The translations under genes were made by a program, and so were the position numbers. DNA of 64,000 nucleotides from Anaerolineaceae bacterium. GTDB taxonomy: Bacteria > Chloroflexota > Anaerolineae > Anaerolineales > Anaerolineaceae. A model generated the notes under the pieces. The model did not search any database. It was given only the letters and a program-made list of their open reading frames with translations, and was not told the origin of the DNA. The stretch is taken from assembly GCA_016841365.1 (NCBI GenBank), contig JAENZI010000001.1:124001-188000 (forward strand). Direction: 5' to 3'. Shown one piece after another: positions 19,069-28,075 of the stretch (position 1 is its first letter; every line of letters starts with the position of its first letter).

Positions 19069-19947
19069 TTAGAGCAGGTAAAGGATGATGACCACGGTTA
19101 GTGCCCATAACCCCACTGCGGCTTGCATCGGGTGATCGGTCAGGACAATTTCTTCAGGGGCGCCGCCAATTTTTTTGATGCGGATCAGGTAAAGATAGCG
19201 GAAGAGACCATAGATCACAAAGGGGATGGTGAGCATCATGGCGAAGGTGCCCTGGGTGTCTTCTGCTGAAAAAGTATACAGGCAGTAGGTCATCAGGGTG
19301 GCGCTCAACACCACTGTCAATAATTGGTCCAACAAATCCAGGGAGTAGCCATCAAGCACACGCCGGTGCGAACCGGCATTCGTGGCTAAAAGTTGAATCT
19401 CTGCACGGCGTTTACCCAAGCCAATGAACAGGGCTAAAAACGTGGTGGCGACGAAAAGCCACGGTGAAAACCGCTTGGTGACGATGATCACCAAGCCGGC
19501 GGCTACCCGCAGCACAAACCCTGCTGCGATGATCATCACATCAATCAGGGGCACATGTTTCAGCCAGAAGGAGTAGGCGATCATCATGATGAAATACACG
19601 CTCAGGATCAAGCCGAGGTAAAGGTTAAAAATGAATGCACCCGGGAAGATCAAAATGAATAGGATAGCCGCTGTGATAATGGCAGTTTTCCTCGTTAACT
19701 TTCCTGAAGCCAAGGGGCGGTTCTTTTTTATTGGATGCTGGCGGTCGGATTCAATATCAGCCAGGTCATTGATGATATACACCAGGCTTGAAACCAGGCA
19801 GAACAGCGCAAATGCATAGGCAGTAATCAGAAAGGGATTTAGCCTGAGCAATTGCCCGTCAAAAACCAGCGCAGCAAACACAAACAGGTTTTTTGCCCAC
19901 TGCTTGGGGCGCATCGTCTTCAAGATATAGCGCAGTTGATTAACCAT
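19069..19947 (-). CDS. UbiA-family prenyltransferase (decaprenyl-phosphate phosphoribosyltransferase-like)
   Basis: A 292-residue polytopic protein with about eight helices. The metal/diphosphate motif NDxxDxxxD is present (Asn60, Asp61, Asp64, Asp68), followed by HPIKKNRPLASG. The opening LRYILKTMRPKQWAKNLFVF and the PLASG segment are typical of the decaprenyl-phosphate 5-phosphoribosyltransferase branch, which attaches phosphoribose to a polyprenyl phosphate. It is first in an operon with mevalonate kinase and isopentenyl phosphate kinase. That suggests lipid-carrier supply for surface sugars (inference). A different prenyl acceptor cannot be excluded. Confidence 0.88.
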   Translation of the reverse strand: MVNQLRYILKTMRPKQWAKNLFVFAALVFDGQLLRLNPFLITAYAFALFCLVSSLVYIINDLADIESDRQHPIKKNRPLASGKLTRKTAIITAAILFILIFPGAFIFNLYLGLILSVYFIMMIAYSFWLKHVPLIDVMIIAAGFVLRVAAGLVIIVTKRFSPWLFVATTFLALFIGLGKRRAEIQLLATNAGSHRRVLDGYSLDLLDQLLTVVLSATLMTYCLYTFSAEDTQGTFAMMLTIPFVIYGLFRYLYLIRIKKIGGAPEEIVLTDHPMQAAVGLWALTVVIILYLL

Positions 19948-20070
19948 ATGACAATATTATCACAAATCATTTGCGGTTGACCATGGCGCAGTGGCTCTGA
20001 GCAGTGATTGTCCATGTGGTTGCGGGTAAGAGAATTTCGGTTTTCTGGGTTTTAAGACTAAAATAGGGGC

Positions 20071-20865
20071 ATGAAGAAAATGCGGATTGATGTGTTACTG
20101 GTGGAACGCGGATTGGCAGAAAGCCGCAACCGCGCTCAGCGCCTGGTGATGGCGGGCGAAGTGCGCGTGGATGGAGAGATGGTTCATAAATCCTCAGCGC
20201 AGGTTGACCCGAATGCAGAAATTACGATTCGCCAGCGTCCAAAATTTGTTTCACGCGGTGGGAATAAACTGGCAGCGGCAATGGATGCCTTTGATGTGGA
20301 CGTAGCGGGGAAAATTTGTGCCGATGTCGGCGCATCGACCGGCGGGTTTACAGACTGCTTGCTGCAAAGTGGTGCTGAAAAAGTTTACGCCATTGATGTA
20401 GGTTATGGCTTACTGCATTGGAAACTGCGCAAAGACCCCCGCGTGGTTGTGATGGAGCGGACGAATGCCCGTTACCTGGAATCACTGCCTGAGAAGGTTG
20501 ACCTGGTAACAATCGACGCGTCCTTCATCTCATTGAATTTGATCTTACCTGCTGTAAGAGGATGGTTTGAGGATTCAGATGGCCAGGTGATTGCGCTGAT
20601 CAAACCGCAGTTTGAAGCGGGGCGGAAGGACGCTGCGGTGCATGCCGGAGTGATTAAGGATGAGGATGTGCATCGGCGTGTGTTAGAAGATACGCTGGCA
20701 GAGGGGATCGAGCTGGGTTTCACCCCAGTGGGGTTAATTGCTTCACCCGTGGTCGGGCCAAAGGGCAATGTGGAATTTTTGGTGGATTGGAGTCTTGGTT
20801 CTAATAAGAATCAAGGGGATTTAAATCAGATGGTAAATGCAGCATTGATTGATAAACCCGTGTAA
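20071..20865 (+). CDS. tlyA: TlyA-family rRNA methyltransferase
   Basis: A 264-residue protein with an N-terminal S4 RNA-binding domain ([20 protein letters not shown], residues 4-23) and an FtsJ/RrmJ-type SAM methyltransferase domain ([13 protein letters not shown] at about 88-100). The family 2'-O-methylates cytidines in 16S and 23S rRNA; some members are labelled hemolysins. A -10-like TAAAAT (20059-20064) ends only six bases before ATG 20071, so the mRNA could be leaderless, although GGGG just before the ATG could act as a weak ribosome site. Confidence 0.93.
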   Translation: MKKMRIDVLLVERGLAESRNRAQRLVMAGEVRVDGEMVHKSSAQVDPNAEITIRQRPKFVSRGGNKLAAAMDAFDVDVAGKICADVGASTGGFTDCLLQSGAEKVYAIDVGYGLLHWKLRKDPRVVVMERTNARYLESLPEKVDLVTIDASFISLNLILPAVRGWFEDSDGQVIALIKPQFEAGRKDAAVHAGVIKDEDVHRRVLEDTLAEGIELGFTPVGLIASPVVGPKGNVEFLVDWSLGSNKNQGDLNQMVNAALIDKPV

Positions 20866-20884
20866 ACCCGGGAGGTTGGGTTTT
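20864..20884 (+). terminator. Weak intrinsic terminator after tlyA
   Basis: AAACCC (20864-20869) pairs with GGGTTT (20878-20883) across an eight-base loop, followed by TTT. The stem is short. It lies between the convergent tlyA and sulfotransferase genes. Confidence 0.4.
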
Positions 20885-20923
20885 ATCCAATGGATGCGTT
20901 TGAATGGTGGTTTGTGTTAGTGG

Positions 20924-22078
20924 TTAGGCTGATTCAGGATCAAGGTCCAATTCTTTCATTGCATCATTGAAGTCTTCTTTGAGGGTTGTGCTTGAGAGAC
21001 CCATTTGATCCAGCGAGTAATTGTGTTTGCTCTTGAATTGCCTGGCTTTCTCGGTTTCATCGATAAGAATCTGCTCAAATTCAGGGGTCATTTCAATCCC
21101 AAAACGCTGATAAATGTTTTCTATTGCGGATTTGGGGTCTGCGACCAGATCTTTGTAGCGCAGCATGACATATTGATCGTTGGGTAAGTTCTTGAGGTAT
21201 TGATGGGGATGGAGATACCAGTATTTGGCTTGCTCTTGCATGATTTCTTTTGCTGGACCAGGATAAGCCTCTCCAGGTTCGCCATAGGTCTGCCAGTGGT
21301 TTGAGAACATGCTGACGGATGAGGGGATGACCCGTAAAGGTGAGCGTACCAGGTTGATGAATTTTGCGTCGGGGAATTTTTCGTGAATGGTTTTTACCTT
21401 TGGTGAAAACGTTGGGCTCTTTGAGATGTACTGCTTTCCGTTATTCGCGTAGACATGACGTTTGAGGACTTCCTGGTAATAGTCCATATCAAGGTGCTTT
21501 TGATCTTCTGGTACGTCTTCATCGTAATAAATGTAATTGCGCACTAGCTCTGGGAAGGGGAAGAAGGCAAACAAATTATAGGTGGACCAGATGTGCAGAA
21601 AGACCTGGCCGTCTTCTTCGATTTCGTTCAGACCGGCGCGGTGCATATAGGAATATTGATGGAGGGCTTTTTCGAACCGGCGGATGAGTTTTTCGATCGG
21701 GTTACCGATCAGGCGGTTGATCCCCATCAGCCAACGGACGAGTTTTCGCTGGATGATCGAAGGTGCCACATAAATTTCCCAAGTTTTCATCCCGGTAAAA
21801 CGCGGGTCCTTCGCCATAATGCGATGCAGCAAGGTTGTTCCAGAGCGGAAGTTCCCGACGATGAAGATTGGCTGTTTGACATCCTGATTGATCAATTGGG
21901 GATAAAAGAGTTTGTCTAATCCATAGGCCATGCGGATGCTGAAGTGCCAGATGGGGTAAAGCAGAAAAATAAGGCTCAAAATAAAAAAACGCTTTGGTGT
22001 TAATTTCCCGGGAGTACCTTCCGATTTAAAAAAACTAACCCAGAACGTTTTGAGATAGAGCTTGAGATTCAATTTCAT
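20924..22078 (-). CDS. Sulfotransferase family protein
   Basis: A 384-residue protein with the PAPS-binding P-loop GNFRSGTT at about residues 75-82, following an N-terminal hydrophobic stretch (about 31-52) that probably anchors it to the membrane. The second conserved region (NLVRSPLRVIPSSVSMF) matches the 3'-phosphate-binding segment of sulfotransferases. The acceptor is unknown; lipids or surface glycans are reasonable given the neighbourhood. No PAPS synthesis genes are in this window. The start lies in a 288-base divergent gap shared with lepA. Confidence 0.88.
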   Translation of the reverse strand: MKLNLKLYLKTFWVSFFKSEGTPGKLTPKRFFILSLIFLLYPIWHFSIRMAYGLDKLFYPQLINQDVKQPIFIVGNFRSGTTLLHRIMAKDPRFTGMKTWEIYVAPSIIQRKLVRWLMGINRLIGNPIEKLIRRFEKALHQYSYMHRAGLNEIEEDGQVFLHIWSTYNLFAFFPFPELVRNYIYYDEDVPEDQKHLDMDYYQEVLKRHVYANNGKQYISKSPTFSPKVKTIHEKFPDAKFINLVRSPLRVIPSSVSMFSNHWQTYGEPGEAYPGPAKEIMQEQAKYWYLHPHQYLKNLPNDQYVMLRYKDLVADPKSAIENIYQRFGIEMTPEFEQILIDETEKARQFKSKHNYSLDQMGLSSTTLKEDFNDAMKELDLDPESA

Positions 22079-22126
22079 ATTGTGTATTTCTCACATTCAA
22101 CCTTTTGTCATCAATGCCACGTTGTG

Positions 22127-22216
22127 TTGCCACACCTCACGGGCATAATGGGTTTATCTTACCAGACAATCATTAACGATGTATAAAACTTGTTGAATCT
22201 GGGTAAGGTGTGGCAA
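22127..22216. repeat. Long inverted repeat in the sulfotransferase/lepA gap
   Basis: TTGCCACACCT (22127-22137) is matched by its perfect reverse complement at 22206-22216, 68 bases away. An inner pair, CTTACC (22158-22163) with GGTAAG (22202-22207), abuts the right arm, so an RNA could form a stacked two-part stem. It lies upstream of the lepA promoter and within the likely 5' region of the sulfotransferase gene. Function unknown. Confidence 0.75.
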
Positions 22217-22283
22217 TGAGAATAAGAGTGTTTATATCGACAGTTTTGATGTGCCCCCGTTGGTTTTATTCGACAAGCCGTGC

Positions 22284-22292
22284 TGGTATAAT
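22284..22292 (+). promoter_or_regulatory. lepA extended -10 promoter
   Basis: TGG followed directly by TATAAT (22287-22292) forms a TGn-extended -10. No good -35 is seen at the usual distance. A start near 22299 would give a leader of about 68 bases before ATG 22367. Confidence 0.55.
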
Positions 22293-22366
22293 CTAATGCA
22301 TATTTGGAAAGAACACTCAATAAAATTAAGTAAATAGAAATAAGAATTTGGTAATAATCACAAGTT

Positions 22367-24166
22367 ATGATTGATAACATCAGAAATTTCTGCATCATCG
22401 CCCATGTGGACCATGGCAAATCGACTCTGGCTGACCGCATGCTTCAGCTCACAGGCACTGTTTCTGATCGGGACATGACCGACCAGATCCTGGATACTAT
22501 GGACCTGGAGCGTGAGAAGGGTGTGACCATCAAAGCCTCTGCTGTGCGCATGTTTTATGATTCAGCGGATGGCAAACGGTATGAGTTTAACCTGATCGAT
22601 ACACCAGGGCATGTGGACTTTAATTATGAAGTCAGCCGGGCGCTTGCTGCTTGTGAAGGCGCGCTGCTGGTGGTGGATGCTACCCAGGGGATTGAAGCGC
22701 AGACACTGGCTAATTTATACCTAGCGCTGGAAGCCAACCTGACCATCATCCCGGTGATCAATAAAATTGATTTGCCCTCTGCCCAAACAGATGAGGTCGC
22801 AGAGGATTTGCATAATTTATTGGGCACACCCAAAGATCAGATCATTCTGATCTCTGCCAAGCAGGGCATTAACATTGATCAGGTGTTACAAGCCATTGTA
22901 GACCATATTCCGCCCCCGACAGGGGAGGACGATCTGCCGCTGCAGGCTTTAATTTTTGATTCGCACTACGATTCGTATAAGGGCGTTGTCGCATATGTGC
23001 GGGTTTTTGAGGGAAGCATCAAGCAGGATGATCAATTATTGATGATGAGGACCAAAGTCAAAACCTCTCCTGTTGAAATCGGTATTTTTGCGCCAAATAT
23101 GACGCCGGTTGAAGAGATTGGTTCCGGCGATGTTGGCTATATTGCCACGGGTTTGAAGACGGTTTCTGAATGCCGGGTGGGTGATACGATCACTTATGCG
23201 AGCGGCGGCGTGGAAAAGCCCCTGCCGGGTTATAAGCTTGCCAAGCCAATGGTGTTTGCTGGTGTTTATCCCACAGATGGTGAAGACTATGCCGATCTGC
23301 GGGATGCCCTCCAAAAACTGCAATTAAATGATGCGTCACTCAGTTTTGAGCCGGAAACCTCTGAAGCGTTAAATTTCGGTTTCCGTTGCGGTTTCTTGGG
23401 TTTATTCCATATGGAGATCATCCAGGAGCGCTTGGAGCGTGAATATGATATGGATGTGGTTTTCACCGCACCTTCTGTTGAATACCAAATCCACCTGGTC
23501 AGCGGTGAGTCGATCAATATTTCATCACCTGCCGAACTGCCAGACGAAAATTTGATCCAGGAAATCCTTGAGCCGTGGATGGAATTGACAATCTTTACCC
23601 CCACTGATTATTACGGTGTGGTGATGGAATTGGTGACCGGCAAACGGGGCATTTTTCTGGCACAGGAGTACCCTTCGCCAAACAGGGTTCAGATCTCTTA
23701 TGAAATCCCGCTGTCTGAGCTGATCGTGGATTTCTTTGACCAGCTAAAATCAGGCACGCGGGGTTATGCTTCGATGGACTACAGTTTTTTGGAATATCGA
23801 TCTGGCAGCTTGGTCAAGCTGGAGATATTGGTCAATGGTGAACCGGTTGATGCATTGACCGCTATTGTTCATAAAGAAGATGCCTATCATAAAGGCCAAG
23901 CGCTTGTCTCGCGGTTGAAGGACCTGATCCCCAGGCAGTTATTCACCATCCCGATCCAGGCATACGCTCAGGGCAGGGTCATTTCGCGTGCAAATGTGAA
24001 GGCCATGCGCAAGGATGTGCTTTCGAAGTGTTATGGCGGGGATATCACACGTAAGAAGAAATTGCTCGAAAAACAGAAAAAGGGCAAGCGGCGGATGAAA
24101 ATGGTGGGTAACGTCGAAATCCCCCAGGAAGCTTTTATGGCTATCCTCCGTTTGGATAAGTCGTGA
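22367..24166 (+). CDS. lepA: Elongation factor 4 (LepA)
   Basis: Ribosomal GTPase related to EF-G that back-translocates stalled ribosomes and aids 30S assembly. The 599 residues are the normal length. G1 is [10 protein letters not shown]3 DTPGHVDF, and G4 NKID. The C-terminal LepA-specific domain ends with [20 protein letters not shown], the diagnostic motif. The TGA overlaps the GTG of the next gene (GTGA), so the glycan region begins on the lepA transcript. Confidence 0.99.
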   Translation: MIDNIRNFCIIAHVDHGKSTLADRMLQLTGTVSDRDMTDQILDTMDLEREKGVTIKASAVRMFYDSADGKRYEFNLIDTPGHVDFNYEVSRALAACEGALLVVDATQGIEAQTLANLYLALEANLTIIPVINKIDLPSAQTDEVAEDLHNLLGTPKDQIILISAKQGINIDQVLQAIVDHIPPPTGEDDLPLQALIFDSHYDSYKGVVAYVRVFEGSIKQDDQLLMMRTKVKTSPVEIGIFAPNMTPVEEIGSGDVGYIATGLKTVSECRVGDTITYASGGVEKPLPGYKLAKPMVFAGVYPTDGEDYADLRDALQKLQLNDASLSFEPETSEALNFGFRCGFLGLFHMEIIQERLEREYDMDVVFTAPSVEYQIHLVSGESINISSPAELPDENLIQEILEPWMELTIFTPTDYYGVVMELVTGKRGIFLAQEYPSPNRVQISYEIPLSELIVDFFDQLKSGTRGYASMDYSFLEYRSGSLVKLEILVNGEPVDALTAIVHKEDAYHKGQALVSRLKDLIPRQLFTIPIQAYAQGRVISRANVKAMRKDVLSKCYGGDITRKKKLLEKQKKGKRRMKMVGNVEIPQEAFMAILRLDKS

Positions 24167-25191
24167 GTATGTCAGCAAGGCAGGGGAAATTCGCTCATAA
24201 ATTACTGCGATGGCTGGTGCCGCTCGCCATCAGTGCGGGTGCAATCTGGCTTGTATTGCGCGAGATTGAACTATCGGTATTTGTCCGCAATTTAGCCAAA
24301 ATTGACCTGAGTATTTACCTGCTGGCCTCTGTGGCTTATTTTGTGAGCTATGCCTTCCGTGCCTTCTCGTGGTATGTGTTGCTGCGCCGCAAAGTTTCCT
24401 ATCGCGATGTGTTCTTTACAATGGGTGCAGGTTATTTATTGAATAATCTCTTCCCATTCCGATTGGGTGAAATCGGCCGAGCGGTCCTGCTGGATGACCC
24501 TGAGGGACCGTCCTTTCTCGAGGTGCTTTCAAGCGTGCTGGTTGAACGGGTGTTTGATGTATTTCTGGCAGCGGTATTTGTGCTTTCAATGGTGCCAAGG
24601 ATTTTAGGAGGCGGTTTCAACCAAACACTGGTCCTGATCGCGTTTGTGATCACGCTTATTGGCCTCAGCGCTTTGTACCTGGCTGCACGCTTTCGGGAAA
24701 AGATTGAGGTCTGGCTTTCAATATGGGGCGAACGAACTGCATTTGTAAAAAATTGGGTTTTGCCGAAAGCCAGTCAGATCCTTGAAGGATTATCAGTGCT
24801 AAATCACCCGGCCTCTTTTGCGCTGGCGTTTGGCAGCCTGGCAATCAGCTGGTTAATTGCCTTTGGTGAAAATTTTATTGTCTTTAGAGGGCTCTACCCT
24901 GACCCACCCTTCTGGTGGATGATTTTTGTGTTAAGCGCTGCCGCTTTTGGGGCCGCGCTGCCCTCAGCGCCGGCGGGTTTGGGCGTCTTTGAAGGCGTGA
25001 TGGTGGCGGCGTTTGCATTTTTGGGCGTTGAAGCTGAGCTGGCTTTCACTCATGCAATCGTGATCCACGCCCTGGCTTTTGTGTATGCAAATATATTGGG
25101 CTTGATTGGTTTGCGCCTGCGTGGTGAGGCTGTTTTAGGGTTGTATCGGCGCGTGGTCAACCGTTCTGCCAATACTGCAACAGGTGAGTGA
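24163..25191 (+). CDS. Lysylphosphatidylglycerol-synthase-type transmembrane protein (flippase-like)
   Basis: A 342-residue polytopic protein of the LPG_synthase_TM/UPF0104 family, with about seven to eight helices. Conserved features include [20 protein letters not shown], the family's signature near residue 90, and [14 protein letters not shown] near residue 270. Relatives include the flippase part of MprF and proteins linked to lipid-linked sugar traffic. It lacks the cytosolic aminoacyl-transfer domain of MprF. GTG 24163 overlaps the lepA stop; ATG 24169 is an alternative. The next gene is a glycosyltransferase, which supports a role in glycolipid handling. Confidence 0.88.
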   Translation: MSMSARQGKFAHKLLRWLVPLAISAGAIWLVLREIELSVFVRNLAKIDLSIYLLASVAYFVSYAFRAFSWYVLLRRKVSYRDVFFTMGAGYLLNNLFPFRLGEIGRAVLLDDPEGPSFLEVLSSVLVERVFDVFLAAVFVLSMVPRILGGGFNQTLVLIAFVITLIGLSALYLAARFREKIEVWLSIWGERTAFVKNWVLPKASQILEGLSVLNHPASFALAFGSLAISWLIAFGENFIVFRGLYPDPPFWWMIFVLSAAAFGAALPSAPAGLGVFEGVMVAAFAFLGVEAELAFTHAIVIHALAFVYANILGLIGLRLRGEAVLGLYRRVVNRSANTATGE

Positions 25192-25195
25192 CACA

Positions 25196-26356
25196 ATGCG
25201 AATATTGATCGTCTTAACCTATTTTCAACCGCATAAATCTGGTCTGACGGTGTACGCCGTCCGCCAGGCGCGTGCTTTGGCTGCTCTCGGGCATCAGGTA
25301 ACGGTTCTGACCTCTCAATACAATCACGCACTCCCGCGGGAAGAATGGGATGCCGGTGTGCGTATCCTGCGGCTGCCAGTGGCCTTTCGGCTTTCAAAGG
25401 GTGTTATCATGCCCAGAATGCCGTTTTGGGCATGGCGCTTGATCGGCGAATCAGACATTGTCAACCTGCATGTGCCGCAAGTGGATGCAGCATTGATCTC
25501 CCTGTTGGCAAAACTACGGAAGAAACCTGTCGTGTTGACCTACCATTGCGACCTTGACATGCCTGCGGGCTTGATCAACAAATTGGCGGGCTGGGCAGCT
25601 TATTGTGCTAATTGTATTTCAGCAGGTTTGGCTGATGTAATCGTGCATAATACCCGTGATTTTGCTGAGAATTCATCCTTTCTCAAGCGATATTTGGACA
25701 AGGTACGCGTGATCCAACCGCCGATTTTACTCAAGCCGATCACTGACGAGGATATTGAAGCGTTCAAAGCCAAATCAGACCTGCTGCAAGGGCAGCGTGT
25801 GGTGGGGATGGTGGCGAGACTGGCAACCGAAAAAGGCGTTGAATATCTGGTTGAAGCGATGCCGAAGGTGGTGCAGGCAATACCGGATGCGCGGGTGGTG
25901 TTTGTCGGCGAATACGAAAACGTGTTCGGCGAGGAGGCGTATAAACAAAAGCTGCTCCCAATGATTGAGGCTTTGGGGGAACATTGGGCATTTTTAGGCG
26001 TTGTTTCTGAAAAGGAAAAATCGGCTTTTTACCAGCTGTGTGATGTGCTGGTTTTACCCTCCATCAACAGCACTGAGTCCTTTGGGATGGTTCAGGTGGA
26101 GGCTATAACCTCTGGCACGCCGGTTGTGGCGACTGACCTGCCGGGTGTGCGCCAACCCGTGAGATCGTCGGGGATGGGTGAAATCGTGCCCCCCAGGGAT
26201 GGACCTGCTTTGGCAGATGTGATCATCCGCGTGCTTGAAGGCAGCGTGACCATTGATGCAGATGATGTGGCTAATTTAAAAGAATTCTATTCTCCACAAG
26301 CTGTCGCAAAGGCTTACCAGGACCTTTTTCAGGACTTATTGGAGGGTCATGAATAG
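25196..26356 (+). CDS. Glycosyltransferase family 4 protein
   Basis: A GT-B-fold, retaining glycosyltransferase of 386 residues. The N-terminal half begins MRILIVLTYFQPHKSGLTVY, and the donor-binding half has GMVARLATEKGVEYLVEA and the E-x7-E-like SFGMVQVEAITSGTPVVAT. I chose ATG 25196, where the first beta strand starts, over in-frame GTG 25184, which overlaps the previous gene. GGTGAG upstream may serve as ribosome site. The sugar and acceptor are unknown. The neighbours are flippase-like and methyltransferase genes. Confidence 0.94.
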   Translation: MRILIVLTYFQPHKSGLTVYAVRQARALAALGHQVTVLTSQYNHALPREEWDAGVRILRLPVAFRLSKGVIMPRMPFWAWRLIGESDIVNLHVPQVDAALISLLAKLRKKPVVLTYHCDLDMPAGLINKLAGWAAYCANCISAGLADVIVHNTRDFAENSSFLKRYLDKVRVIQPPILLKPITDEDIEAFKAKSDLLQGQRVVGMVARLATEKGVEYLVEAMPKVVQAIPDARVVFVGEYENVFGEEAYKQKLLPMIEALGEHWAFLGVVSEKEKSAFYQLCDVLVLPSINSTESFGMVQVEAITSGTPVVATDLPGVRQPVRSSGMGEIVPPRDGPALADVIIRVLEGSVTIDADDVANLKEFYSPQAVAKAYQDLFQDLLEGHE

Positions 26357-27146
26357 CCAGCAGTTGGATGCGATCCTGTGGCGGCATCTTTCCAGCCTGC
26401 CGTATTTCCGCGGATTTCTGCGCGCAGTGGAGGACCGTTTTTACCAGGAAGTGCCATTGCCTGAACCCGTGCTTGATTTAGGGTCGGGGGATGGGCATTT
26501 TGCGTCGGTGGCGTTTGATCGAAAACTGGACGTTGGCCTTGACCCCTGGGTGGCACCAACACTTGAAGCAAAAGGGCGCGAGTGCTATCGTTTGCTGGTG
26601 TTGGGGCAGGGGGCGGAGATCCCGTTTGCAGATGGCAGCTTTGCCTCGGTGACCAGCACGTCAGTGATGGAGCACATCCCGGACATTGACCCGGTGCTGG
26701 CTGAGGTGAACCGCATCCTCCAGCCGGGGGGTAAATTTGTCTTTTGCCTGCCTAACCACCGCTTTCCCGAGAAATTGTGGGGACGGAAGGTTCTTGAGAA
26801 GATCGGCCTTAAAAAAATAGGTGCGGTTTACGCCCGTTTTTTCAACAAGATTGCCAGACATGCCCACACAGATGCGCCATCGGTCTGGGCGGCGCGGCTC
26901 AAACAGGCAGGGTTTGAAGTGGTGCAGACCTGGGATTACTTCCCGCCAAAAGCGTTACATATTCTGGAGTGGGGGCACTTATTTGGGCTGCCTGCCTGGC
27001 TGTGTAAAAAGTTGTTTGGGCGATGGATTCTGGTTAAGAAACGCTGGAATTTAATCATCCCATGGAAGCTGACCCGCAAGTATTTTGATCATCCTGTGTC
27101 GGATGAGGGTGTGTGTTCATTTTTTATCGCACGGAAGAAATTGTAA
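26349..27146 (+). CDS. Class I SAM-dependent methyltransferase
   Basis: A 265-residue methyltransferase. Motif I VLDLGSGDGHFASVAF lies at about residue 39; the later SVTSTSVMEHIPDIDPVLAE and LQPGGKFVFCLPNHRFPE match motifs of the Methyltransf_11 type. ATG 26349 is eight bases inside the glycosyltransferase gene and has GAGG upstream, so translation is coupled. A role in modifying a sugar or lipid carrier is inferred from location only. Confidence 0.92.
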   Translation: MNSQQLDAILWRHLSSLPYFRGFLRAVEDRFYQEVPLPEPVLDLGSGDGHFASVAFDRKLDVGLDPWVAPTLEAKGRECYRLLVLGQGAEIPFADGSFASVTSTSVMEHIPDIDPVLAEVNRILQPGGKFVFCLPNHRFPEKLWGRKVLEKIGLKKIGAVYARFFNKIARHAHTDAPSVWAARLKQAGFEVVQTWDYFPPKALHILEWGHLFGLPAWLCKKLFGRWILVKKRWNLIIPWKLTRKYFDHPVSDEGVCSFFIARKKL

Positions 27147-27148
27147 AG

Positions 27149-27946
27149 ATGTTCAGAAAACTTTTTTACTATCTGCAGTCGATATTCCGAATGCTCTTTG
27201 GTTTCAAGAACTGGCTTGCCTTGATGCCAATGTTCACCAAGCGCGCATCCTCTGGTGACCATGTGGTCAAACTTCGCCGTCCGCCCATCCGATTGGCAGT
27301 ACGCAATGCCATGGATGTTTGGTCGGTCAAGGAGACCTTTTTGGATGCGTTTTACACCCGTTTCGGTGTTGCTCCACAAGATGGATGGGTAATGGTGGAC
27401 ATCGGTGCAGGGATAGGCGACTTCAGCATCTATGCGGCTTATGGACGGCCGAACGCTGTGGTGTATGCCTTCGAACCATATCCGGAATCCTATCAGTTAT
27501 TAATCAAAAACCTGACTCTGAATGCGATTGACAATGTGGTCGCTTTTCAGCAGGCGGTGTGGCGGCGAGCGGGGCATCTGGTGATTGACCTCTCTGGTGG
27601 GGAGCCGTTACAGTTTTCAAGCCGTGAAGGTATCTCAAAGAGGGATGAGCAGGATGTCGTGACCGTAGAAGGTCTGCCGCTGGAAGATATTTTCGAGGAA
27701 CAGGGCATCGAATCGGTTGATCTGATGAAATTGGATTGCGAAGGGGCAGAGTATGAGATCTTGATGGAAACCTCTTCCGAGGTATTAGCCAAGATCCAAC
27801 GCATTATCATGGAATATCATGATATTGATCAGACGCACAATCATCAAATCCTGATACCATTTTTAGAGGCTGAAGGGTTCAAGGTCAGTCATCACGTCAA
27901 CGTGGTACATGCTGATATCGGTTATTTATTTGCTGAAAGAAACTGA
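27149..27946 (+). CDS. FkbM-family methyltransferase
   Basis: A 265-residue SAM methyltransferase with the FkbM pattern: VDIGAGIGDFSIYAAYG, then AFEPYPESYQLLIKNL, and the hallmark LMKLDCEGAEYEIL. Members methylate hydroxyl groups of sugars and polyketides. I chose ATG 27149, two bases after the previous stop, over an in-frame GTG at 27113 inside the upstream gene. It is the last gene of a tight run starting at lepA; a 129-base gap follows. Confidence 0.93.
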   Translation: MFRKLFYYLQSIFRMLFGFKNWLALMPMFTKRASSGDHVVKLRRPPIRLAVRNAMDVWSVKETFLDAFYTRFGVAPQDGWVMVDIGAGIGDFSIYAAYGRPNAVVYAFEPYPESYQLLIKNLTLNAIDNVVAFQQAVWRRAGHLVIDLSGGEPLQFSSREGISKRDEQDVVTVEGLPLEDIFEEQGIESVDLMKLDCEGAEYEILMETSSEVLAKIQRIIMEYHDIDQTHNHQILIPFLEAEGFKVSHHVNVVHADIGYLFAERN

Positions 27947-28075
27947 AAAATTTTGTAAAATGAGGTGTGTAGCGTGAATTAAAATCAAGTTGCCCGCCTG
28001 ATGGTGATGAAGTAAGATTTTTTACCAGACTCGAGACACATTTATTAATCTACGAATTGACCGCAGGGATCTGAT

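Noticed and set aside
22127-22216. Insertion sequence or MITE
   Set aside because: There is no transposase, no target-site duplication that I can see, and only one copy in the window; it is kept as an unexplained repeat.
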